Shown: positions 1-5,692 of the stretch, one piece after another | Position numbering within the stretch: the first letter of the stretch is position 1 | Layout of the letters: every line of letters starts with the position of its first letter | Assembly (NCBI GenBank): GCA_903938205.1 | Contig: CAJACJ010000309.1 | Location: 1-5,692, forward strand | Direction: 5' to 3' | DNA from: an uncultured bacterium | GTDB lineage: Bacteria; Planctomycetota; Phycisphaerae; Phycisphaerales; SM1A02 | DNA: 5,692 nucleotides | Notes under the pieces: generated by a model | What the model was told of the DNA's origin: nothing | Database searches by the model: none | The model's input: the letters and a program-made list of their open reading frames with translations, nothing else | Position numbers and translations under genes: made by a program

Positions 1-1482
1 GAAGTGGATGTCAGCGGCCAAGGTTTGCCGCGCACCACGCTGACTGGTTTGCCGGATGCGTCGGTGCGTGAAGCCGTGGAGCGCGTACAAACGGCGGTGG
101 CAAACACGGGTTTTGCGTGGCCGGGCGGGCGAGTGGCTATTAATTTGGCGCCCGCGGATTTGCGCAAGGAAGGCCCCGCCTTTGATGTGCCAATGGCGTT
201 GTCAGTGTTGATCGCATCAGGCGCGCTGAAACGTAAGAAGGGCGCGCGTGGGTTTGGTCGCCTGTTGGCGGCTGGCGAGTTGGCGCTTGATGGACGCATT
301 CGCCCCATTCGCGGCGCAATTTGCATGGCCATCTTGGCCAAGGAACTTGGCTTTGATGCGGTGTTGTTGCCCACGGAAAATGCGGCAGAGGCTTCCGCGG
401 TGGCGGGAATTCGCATTCTTGCGGCGTCATCGCTGGCACACGCGGTGGCGATTTTATCCGGCGCTCAAGACGCGCCGGCGTTGCAGGAAAAAATTTCTGT
501 GGCGCATGAAATTGCATCGATTGATTTCAGCCGCGTACGCGGTCAAGAAGCCGCCAAGCGAGCGCTGTGTGTTGCGGCGGCGGGTGGGCACAACGTATTG
601 TTGATTGGTCCCGCGGGTAGCGGAAAAACTCTCATGGCGCGCGCGCTTCCTGGCATTTTGCCGCCGCTTGATTTGGCCAGCAGCATGGAAGTGACGCGCA
701 TTCATTCGTGCGCCGGCGTGTTGCCGCCGGGTGAGGGTCTTATGCGCGCGCGGCCCGTGCGATGTCCGCATCACACGGCCAGCACGGCGGCCATGGTTGG
801 TGGCGGCAGCAATCCGCGGCCTGGTGAAGTGAGTTTGGCGCACGAGGGAGTTTTGTTTTTGGATGAGGTCGCGGAGTTTCCCCGCAGCGTGCTTGAGGCA
901 CTTCGCGAGCCGCTCGAAGATGGTTTTGTCACGGTCAGTCGCGCGCGTGGAACAGCGCGATTTCCCGCGCGCGCGTTGTTGATTGCTGCCATGAATCCAA
1001 CCGCCCGCGGTGATATGGGGCAGGGTTCGCGCCGCGCCGTGGAGCAATATTTGTCGCGCCTCAGTGGTCCGGTCATTGACCGCATTGATTTGCATGTTGA
1101 GGTGCGCGCCGTTTCTTTCGCGGCATTGTCCGGCACGCGCGCGGCAACCAGTACCGCCGAGTTGCGCGAAAAAGTTCTCGTTGCGCGCGCCCGCGCCGTG
1201 AATCGTCAAGGTGAAACGCCCAATGCGCGTTTGGTTGGTGTCGCGCTTGATCGCGTAGCCGTGCTTGATGATGAAAGCCGATCGATTGTGCAACAGGCCA
1301 TGACCGAACTTGGTTTAAGCGCGCGCGCGTATGACAAAATCCGCCGCGTTGCGCGCACTATTGCGGATCTAGACGGCGCAGAATTGATTCGCGCGCAGGA
1401 CATTGCGGAGGCGGTTCAATATCGAATACTGGATCGCTTCCGTCCCAATTCGGAGCCACTGATTGCTGGTATGGGAATTTAA
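1..1482 (+). CDS. comM: ComM/YifB-family AAA+ ATPase (Mg-chelatase-like), 5' partial
   Basis: The reading frame is open from base 1 to a TAA stop. Family members carry about 20 more residues before the segment seen here, so the true start lies left of the window; the GTG at base 4 is an internal valine codon. Numbering from that codon, residues 1 to about 155 form the N-terminal ChlI-like domain (GLP..TLTGLPDASVREA, then INLAPADLRKEG). The AAA+ core follows: Walker A GPAGSGKT at 202-209, the RPVRCPHHT motif at 250-258, Walker B VLFLDE at 283-288, sensor-1 region AAMNP at 328-332, and SRLSGPVIDRIDL at 351-363 with the conserved arginine. The C-terminal Mg-chelatase domain ends with LSARAYDKIRRVARTIADLDG at about 438-458. 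Visible length plus the missing start gives about 515 residues, normal for the family. In Vibrio and Haemophilus, ComM is a hexameric helicase that helps branch migration of incoming DNA during natural transformation; that role here is inferred. The cysteines usual after NP in the sensor-1 loop are absent. The gene converges on putA. Confidence 0.95.
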   Translation, partial: EVDVSGQGLPRTTLTGLPDASVREAVERVQTAVANTGFAWPGGRVAINLAPADLRKEGPAFDVPMALSVLIASGALKRKKGARGFGRLLAAGELALDGRIRPIRGAICMAILAKELGFDAVLLPTENAAEASAVAGIRILAASSLAHAVAILSGAQDAPALQEKISVAHEIASIDFSRVRGQEAAKRALCVAAAGGHNVLLIGPAGSGKTLMARALPGILPPLDLASSMEVTRIHSCAGVLPPGEGLMRARPVRCPHHTASTAAMVGGGSNPRPGEVSLAHEGVLFLDEVAEFPRSVLEALREPLEDGFVTVSRARGTARFPARALLIAAMNPTARGDMGQGSRRAVEQYLSRLSGPVIDRIDLHVEVRAVSFAALSGTRAATSTAELREKVLVARARAVNRQGETPNARLVGVALDRVAVLDDESRSIVQQAMTELGLSARAYDKIRRVARTIADLDGAELIRAQDIAEAVQYRILDRFRPNSEPLIAGMGI

Positions 1483-1552
1483 TCCAGGATTGGCAAGAAA
1501 CTTTGCGCGCATTTTTCGTGAAGCGACGGCTGATGCTTTCGTCCTTGCAAAT
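1483..1552. other. 70-bp convergent gap between comM and putA
   Basis: This gap separates the TAA of the plus-strand ComM gene from the TGA of the minus-strand putA. It contains a weak stem of about five pairs with one bulged base (GCAAG at 1493-1497 against CTTTGC at 1501-1506, AAA loop), followed five bases later by TTTTT at 1512-1516. It could be a poor intrinsic terminator for comM, but the stem is short and the T run is displaced. A second imperfect stem (1521-1528 against 1540-1546, one bulge, 11-base loop) has no T run on either side. I would not call either a terminator with confidence. Confidence 0.5.
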
Positions 1553-4549
1553 TCAATCCACGCCAGGCGCAAAACCCCGCCGCATGGTGTTCTCGCAAAT
1601 GGCGCGCGGTTCGGTGAATTGCAACAAGTAATCAGCGCCGCCGGCTTTGCTACCCACGCCGCTCATGCCAAAGCCGCCGAATGGTTGACGGCCAACAAGC
1701 GCGCCAGTAATTCCACGGTTGATATAGAGATTACCTACGCGATAGTCGCGTTTGGCTTTTTCAAGATTGCTTGGCTTGCGTGAATACACGCCGCCGGTGA
1801 GTTTGTACGCCGTGGCGTTGGCAATCTTCAAAGCCTCATCAAAATCGCTCGCGCGAATAACCGCAAGCACGGGTCCAAATATTTCCTCGTTGGCCAAGCG
1901 GTGCTCGGGGCGAATTCCACTGAAAATAGTGGGGGAAACAAATGGTTTTCCAACGCGCTCTTCCAGTCCAGCGGGTACGGGCAACTGCAACTCAAGTTTG
2001 CCTTCGCTCTTGCCAATCTCAATGTAGTGGCGAATTTTATTCGCGGCCTCTTGATCAATTACGGGTCCAACATCAGTGCCTGGCAACATGGGATCGCCCA
2101 CGGTCAAGCATCGCGTGGCCTCAACAAGTCTGTGCAAGAACGCGTCGTGCGCGCTGTCCACCACAATCACGCGACTGCACGCGGAACATTTTTGTCCGCT
2201 AAAACCAAATGCGCTTTGGCGCACGCCAAGCACCGCCTCATCAAGGTCGGCGCTGGCGTCAACAATGATGGCGTTCTTGCCGCCCATTTCGCAAACCACT
2301 TTTTTCACGGCTTCCTGCTGCGGCGCGACCACGCCGCACGCTTGAATAATGTCAAGACCAACACCTTTGCTGCCGGTGAAAGCGATCAACGCCACGCGCG
2401 GATCGCGCACCAACGCCGCGCCAACTTCTTCGCCAAGGCCGGGTAAGAAAGCCAGGCACTCGCGCGGAACTCCGGCGCTCCACAAAATGTCGCACATGAT
2501 TTTTGCAATGCCCACAGTTTGTTCCGCGGGTTTCACCGCCACGGTGTTGCCAGTCACCAGCGCGGCAACGGTCATGCCGCAGCAAATAGCCAGCGGAAAA
2601 TTCCACGGACTAATGACGGCGCACACGCCGCGCGGTTGATACGTGATTTCATCCAATTCGCCCACAAAACGCCCCAATCTGGCGCGGTCAAACAAGCCTG
2701 CTGCTTGTCGCGCGTAGTACTCGCAGAAATCAATCGCTTCGCAAATGTCGCCGTCGGCTTCGCGCCACGTTTTACCAGCCTCGCGAATAATCACGCCGCA
2801 CAATTCGTCGCGGCGAGCGCGCATGGCGTCCGCGGCCTTGACCAAAGTTTCTGCGCGCTGCGTGAATGGCCTGTCACGCCATGCGGGATACGCCGCCGCA
2901 AGCAAGCCAACAGCGTCGCGCGCAATTTGCGCGGAGACATTTTGAATTCCAACAGGCACACTGGCTTTGCGAATAGCCGCCGCGAATTGTTCGCGCGCGC
3001 TAGACACAGAAAAGTTTCGGTATGGTTCAGTGAAGAACGCGCGGCCATTACCAACATCAGGATGCGAGTTCGAAAGTTTGTGCTTGTCAGCGGCCAGTGC
3101 CAAACGTTCTTGCTCTGATTTAGTGTTTGTCGCGGAAATCTTTTCGTGCGGCGAAGCCAACAGCACCGACACATCGGCGTTGTCCATGAAGCCAGCCTTG
3201 AGCCAACTTTCATTGCTGGTGTTCTCCAAAAGTCGACGCACCAAATACGCCATGCCTGGAATCATTTCACCCACTGGAACATATTCACGGATGCGCAAAC
3301 CCATTTGCGAAACCGCAAATTTCAAAGCGTCCGCCATGCCGTGCAACATTTGCAACTCAATGGCGGAGGGGGGCAAGCCCAATTGCTCCGCCGTTGCCAA
3401 AGTGGCCGCAATACTGCGCGCATTGTGGCTGCCTAGCGCCAACTTGGTGCCGCCATCGCCCACTTTGCGCGGGCAATGCTGCAAGAAAATTTTCTGCATG
3501 CGCTCAAAGCATGCGTCGGTTTCAACCTTGGTTGCCCACACTGGACATGGCCAACCTTGTTGCTCCGCGTGAATGGTTTCGTAATCCCAGTACGCGCCTT
3601 TGACCAAGCGTACCGTGACCACGCGGCCACTTTTCTGCGCCCACGATGCAATGCGGCGCGCGTCATCATCGCCGCTGCGCAAATACGATTGCATGGCAAG
3701 GCCCGCCTCAAATGGAATGGCCTCGCAACAACGCATAAACAATTCAAGCGTGAGGTCCTTCAGCGCGAATTGTTCCATGTCAAAGTTCACCAACACTTTG
3801 TTGGCGACGGCCGCCTCCAGAATTGGACGCAGCGCTTTTATTAAACCTTGCAGGCAACTTTCCGTATCAATTGGATCGGTGCGCGCGTACAGCGACGAAA
3901 TTTTTATGCTGACATTGGTGCGAGCGATTGGACCCAAGTGGTCGCGCTCCAATTGATCGTTACCCGGCCACGCCGCGACGGCCTGCGGCAAGTTGCGAAT
4001 TAAATCAAGGTATTTCGCCTGATATGCGGCGGCTTCCTCATCGCTCACGCACGATTCACCAAGCAAGTCCACGCTGAACGCCACGCCGTCTTGCCACATT
4101 TTTTTCAACTGAGGCAAGGCGCTCTGCGCGTCGGTACCGGCAATGAACTTGCTGGCCATGCCCGTGATTTGATTGCTCATGGTCTTGGTCATCAAGCCCT
4201 TGGCAAGTCCGCCAGCTTTTAAACCAAGGTCAAGTCCAGGCGGCAACTTCACGCCTGGTTGCGTGAGATAGTCCGTGAGATGTTCGTGCACTTGATCCGC
4301 GGTGCGCAACATTGGAAACGCGTCCACAAATCGAAACAGTTGAATCTTGAACGCCTCATCCTTCATGGACCAGTCCATGAGTTTGTCCGACCAAAATTGC
4401 GCGCTGAGCATGCCCGACTTGTTGTCGCGCGCGCGCGCCAGAATGTCCGCGCCCTTGGCTTGGATCAATGCCTCAAGAATTGGATCGGCGCTGGCCGCAA
4501 CATGAAATGCGGGAGCAACTTTTGGACGACGCTTGGAAAATAATCCCAT
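1553..4549 (-). CDS. putA: Bifunctional proline dehydrogenase / L-glutamate gamma-semialdehyde dehydrogenase PutA (short, type A)
   Basis: This complete gene encodes a 998-residue enzyme that oxidises proline to glutamate. An FAD-dependent proline dehydrogenase makes P5C and passes electrons to the quinone pool; an NAD-dependent aldehyde dehydrogenase then oxidises the hydrolysed semialdehyde. Residues 1 to about 200 are a helical arm. The proline dehydrogenase barrel runs from about 205 to 465, with NFDMEQ (255-260), VKGAYWDYE (316-324), Y423 in REYVPVGE, and VRRLLENT (437-444), whose R438, R439 and E442 match the proline-carboxylate-binding residues. The dehydrogenase domain runs from about 500 to 985: ISPWNFPLA (646-654), KPAEQT (673-678), FTGSKGVG (724-731), E754 in CEMGGKNA, catalytic C788 in GFSGQKCSACSR, EEIFGPV (888-894) and QPFGGFGMSG (955-964). 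The tail LLQFTEPRAICENTMRRGFAP is typical of PutA. The length matches the short PutAs of Bradyrhizobium and Geobacter (about 1000 residues). There is no ribbon-helix-helix domain and no extra C-terminal domain, so it should not repress its own gene. The start is bounded by an in-frame TGA at 4558-4556. No good Shine-Dalgarno sequence precedes it. All key residues look intact. Confidence 0.97.
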   Translation of the reverse strand: MGLFSKRRPKVAPAFHVAASADPILEALIQAKGADILARARDNKSGMLSAQFWSDKLMDWSMKDEAFKIQLFRFVDAFPMLRTADQVHEHLTDYLTQPGVKLPPGLDLGLKAGGLAKGLMTKTMSNQITGMASKFIAGTDAQSALPQLKKMWQDGVAFSVDLLGESCVSDEEAAAYQAKYLDLIRNLPQAVAAWPGNDQLERDHLGPIARTNVSIKISSLYARTDPIDTESCLQGLIKALRPILEAAVANKVLVNFDMEQFALKDLTLELFMRCCEAIPFEAGLAMQSYLRSGDDDARRIASWAQKSGRVVTVRLVKGAYWDYETIHAEQQGWPCPVWATKVETDACFERMQKIFLQHCPRKVGDGGTKLALGSHNARSIAATLATAEQLGLPPSAIELQMLHGMADALKFAVSQMGLRIREYVPVGEMIPGMAYLVRRLLENTSNESWLKAGFMDNADVSVLLASPHEKISATNTKSEQERLALAADKHKLSNSHPDVGNGRAFFTEPYRNFSVSSAREQFAAAIRKASVPVGIQNVSAQIARDAVGLLAAAYPAWRDRPFTQRAETLVKAADAMRARRDELCGVIIREAGKTWREADGDICEAIDFCEYYARQAAGLFDRARLGRFVGELDEITYQPRGVCAVISPWNFPLAICCGMTVAALVTGNTVAVKPAEQTVGIAKIMCDILWSAGVPRECLAFLPGLGEEVGAALVRDPRVALIAFTGSKGVGLDIIQACGVVAPQQEAVKKVVCEMGGKNAIIVDASADLDEAVLGVRQSAFGFSGQKCSACSRVIVVDSAHDAFLHRLVEATRCLTVGDPMLPGTDVGPVIDQEAANKIRHYIEIGKSEGKLELQLPVPAGLEERVGKPFVSPTIFSGIRPEHRLANEEIFGPVLAVIRASDFDEALKIANATAYKLTGGVYSRKPSNLEKAKRDYRVGNLYINRGITGALVGRQPFGGFGMSGVGSKAGGADYLLQFTEPRAICENTMRRGFAPGVD

Positions 4550-4750
4550 AGAAATTCATTCTAGATGCATCCGCCTATGGATTCCTGCCCAACAAGTGGG
4601 GGATTGTGTGAATTTCAAAATAGCTTTGATTTGCCTGCTTAAAATGCTTTTTTCACTGGCACAGTGTTCCTACCTACGGCAAACTCGAGTTTTGCAATCG
4701 CATGAAGGGATTGTCACGCTGGCGCCACAATGTTTCGCGACGAATTTGGT
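4550..4750. other. 201-bp gap upstream of putA, downstream of the glycosyltransferase gene
   Basis: This gap is more AT-rich than the flanking genes and holds no credible gene. It should contain any putA promoter, read on the minus strand. I could not find a well-spaced sigma-70 pair. The best single element is TAGAAT at 4563-4558, a five-of-six match to the -10 consensus, but nothing like a -35 box sits 16-18 bases before it, and it would start transcription almost at the putA ATG. A short dyad lies at 4654-4666. A palindrome TGGCGCCA and flanking ATTGT/ACAAT arms lie around 4709-4730. No stem followed by a T run is present that would terminate the glycosyltransferase transcript, so readthrough into putA is possible. 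Confidence 0.6.
4654..4666. repeat. Short inverted repeat CACTG-GCA-CAGTG upstream of putA
   Basis: Perfect 5-bp arms are separated by three bases, next to a T6 run (4648-4653) on the plus strand, about 105 bp before the putA start. Read on the minus strand, the stem is followed by A6, so it is not a terminator for the glycosyltransferase gene. It could be an operator for a separate proline-responsive regulator, because this PutA lacks its own DNA-binding domain. Five-base arms can easily arise by chance, so the functional reading is speculative. Confidence 0.25.
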
Positions 4751-5692
4751 TTAGTGCACCGCGGCAATAGCGCGCTCGTACACGGCGTCCACCTTGGCGG
4801 CGGCGCCATCCCACGTAATGCCACGCACTTCAAAGAAACCGCTGTCGCGCAATGTTCGCTGCAGCGGCGGATGACGCAATACGGCCACAATCTTGTTGGC
4901 CATATCGTCGATGTCCCAGAAATTGCACTTCAATGCGTTGGTCAAAATTTCACTCACGCCACTGGTGCGGCTAATCAGCACAGGTACACGGTGGCCAAGC
5001 GCCTCAAGCGGCGCAATACCAAACGGTTCGCTCACGCTTGGCATGACATACAAATCCGCCATTGCGAATACTTTTGGAATGTCCTTGCCGCGCAAGAAGC
5101 CGGTGAACAAAACCTTGTTTCCAATTCCCATGGACGCCGCCATTTCAATCATGCGCTGCGCTTGGTCGCCGTTGCCGGCCACAACAAACTTCACGCCGTC
5201 CATGACATCAAGCACGCGCTTGGCCGCGCTGATGAAATACTCCGGACCCTTTTGCATGGTAATTCGCCCGAAATACAGCACAATTTTATCGCTGCGCTTG
5301 ATGGGCTCCGCGCCCACGCCGGTGGGATCAAGATCCACGCCGTTGTAGACCACGTCCACTTTGTTGGGGTTCACGCCGTAGCGATTCACCACCAAGTTGC
5401 GCGTGAGCATGCTCACGGTGATCACACGCACCGCGCCGTGCATTCCGCGGCGCTCAATGTTGTACAGCGGTTGATTCACATGCTCGCCGGAGCGATCAAA
5501 CTCCGTGCTGTGCACATGCACAATAAGGGGCTTGCCTGTCGCGCGCGCAATGGCAAGACCCGCCGGATACGTCAGCCAATCATGCGCGTGGATCACATCA
5601 AACGCAACGCCGCGCGTGGCTTGTAAACAGAAGCGCGCGTATTGCTCGCTCTCCTGAATTAAATTTCCGCCGTAGTCCGCGCTGGTTGCGCC
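4751..5692 (-). CDS. GT-B glycosyltransferase, GT4/glycogen-synthase-like, N-terminus beyond the right edge
   Basis: The minus-strand frame is open from the window edge at 5692 to a TAA at 4753-4751, giving 313 visible residues. A GTG at 5596-5594 could be mistaken for the start, but the frame continues upstream for 32 more residues with family-like sequence (for example ESEQYARFCLQ), leading into VIHAHDWLTYPAG. That HAHDW motif lies in the acceptor-side N-terminal Rossmann domain of GT4/GT5 enzymes, so roughly the first 80-120 residues are missing. HVHSTEFDRSG follows at about 59-69. The C-terminal nucleotide-sugar domain shows VLYFGRITMQKGPE (about 138-151, with donor-phosphate-binding R143 and K148) and FVVAGNG. 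The EX7E motif is EPFGIAPLE, with E222 and E230. It is a retaining glycosyltransferase, probably cytosolic, using an NDP-sugar. The HAHDW and STEFDR motifs recall bacterial and archaeal glycogen-synthase-like GT4 proteins, so alpha-glucan synthesis is the best guess. Lipopolysaccharide or exopolysaccharide synthesis cannot be excluded. Confidence 0.9.
   Translation of the reverse strand, partial: GATSADYGGNLIQESEQYARFCLQATRGVAFDVIHAHDWLTYPAGLAIARATGKPLIVHVHSTEFDRSGEHVNQPLYNIERRGMHGAVRVITVSMLTRNLVVNRYGVNPNKVDVVYNGVDLDPTGVGAEPIKRSDKIVLYFGRITMQKGPEYFISAAKRVLDVMDGVKFVVAGNGDQAQRMIEMAASMGIGNKVLFTGFLRGKDIPKVFAMADLYVMPSVSEPFGIAPLEALGHRVPVLISRTSGVSEILTNALKCNFWDIDDMANKIVAVLRHPPLQRTLRDSGFFEVRGITWDGAAAKVDAVYERAIAAVH

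Noticed and set aside
454..1293. A 279-residue minus-strand open frame antisense to the ComM gene
   Set aside because: Its composition is Arg/Ala/His-heavy with no domain pattern, and it lies wholly over the conserved AAA+ core on the plus strand. It is a GC-driven shadow.
1521..1546. Stem-loop in the comM-putA gap as a bidirectional terminator
   Set aside because: The stem is seven pairs with a bulge and an 11-base loop, and neither side has a T run.
1901..2446. A 181-residue plus-strand open frame, with others at 2519-3118 and 2967-3572, antisense to putA
   Set aside because: All lie opposite strongly conserved PutA domains and show low-complexity antisense composition without recognisable motifs.
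4474..4559. A 28-codon minus-strand frame starting at ATG 4559-4557 and overlapping the putA start in another frame, considered as a regulatory upstream peptide
   Set aside because: It has no ribosome-binding site, and its sequence shows no proline-rich or other sensing pattern. One short overlapping frame is expected by chance.
4709..4730. ATTGT/ACAAT arms around TGGCGCCA as a terminator of the glycosyltransferase gene
   Set aside because: The outer arms are five bases with a 12-base loop, and no T run follows on the minus strand.
5594..5596. GTG as the start codon of the glycosyltransferase
   Set aside because: It encodes the valine just before the conserved IHAHDW motif. The frame stays open to the window edge, and the enzyme needs the missing N-terminal Rossmann segment, so the start is outside the window.
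4730..5626. A 298-residue plus-strand open frame antisense to the glycosyltransferase gene
   Set aside because: It is rich in histidine and alanine, as expected from reading GTG/ATG and GCG-rich codons in reverse. It matches no family I recognise, and the opposite strand carries clear conserved glycosyltransferase motifs.

Overview
The window carries three ordinary bacterial housekeeping or metabolic genes and two short intergenic gaps. I found no RNA gene, mobile element, CRISPR array or phage feature, and no convincing undescribed system.

Layout: (1) Bases 1-1482, plus strand, hold a ComM/YifB-family AAA+ ATPase (magnesium-chelatase-like) that lacks only about its first 20 residues at the left edge. 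(2) After a 70-bp convergent gap, bases 1553-4549 on the minus strand encode a complete 998-residue bifunctional proline catabolism enzyme, PutA. It has the short architecture, proline dehydrogenase plus delta1-pyrroline-5-carboxylate (P5C) dehydrogenase, with no N-terminal DNA-binding domain. (3) After a 201-bp gap lies a minus-strand GT-B glycosyltransferase of the GT4/glycogen-synthase-like type, cut at the right edge, so its N-terminus is missing.

The genes do not form an obvious pathway. PutA oxidises proline to glutamate. The glycosyltransferase probably works in glucan or other polysaccharide synthesis. The ComM homologue belongs to recombination during natural transformation. putA and the glycosyltransferase gene are co-directional, but the 201-bp gap makes shared transcription uncertain. 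ComM and putA converge.

Organism: a bacterium with moderately high GC and heavy use of GCG and CGC codons together with TTG/CTT for leucine. This gives frequent GCGCGC runs on both coding strands. The short PutA, a ComM whose usual cysteine-rich loop is replaced by an NPTARGD-type sequence, and a glycosyltransferase with an HVHSTEFDRSG motif fit a Gram-negative lineage, perhaps Planctomycetota or a related PVC phylum. That placement rests on remembered family resemblance only and is weak.
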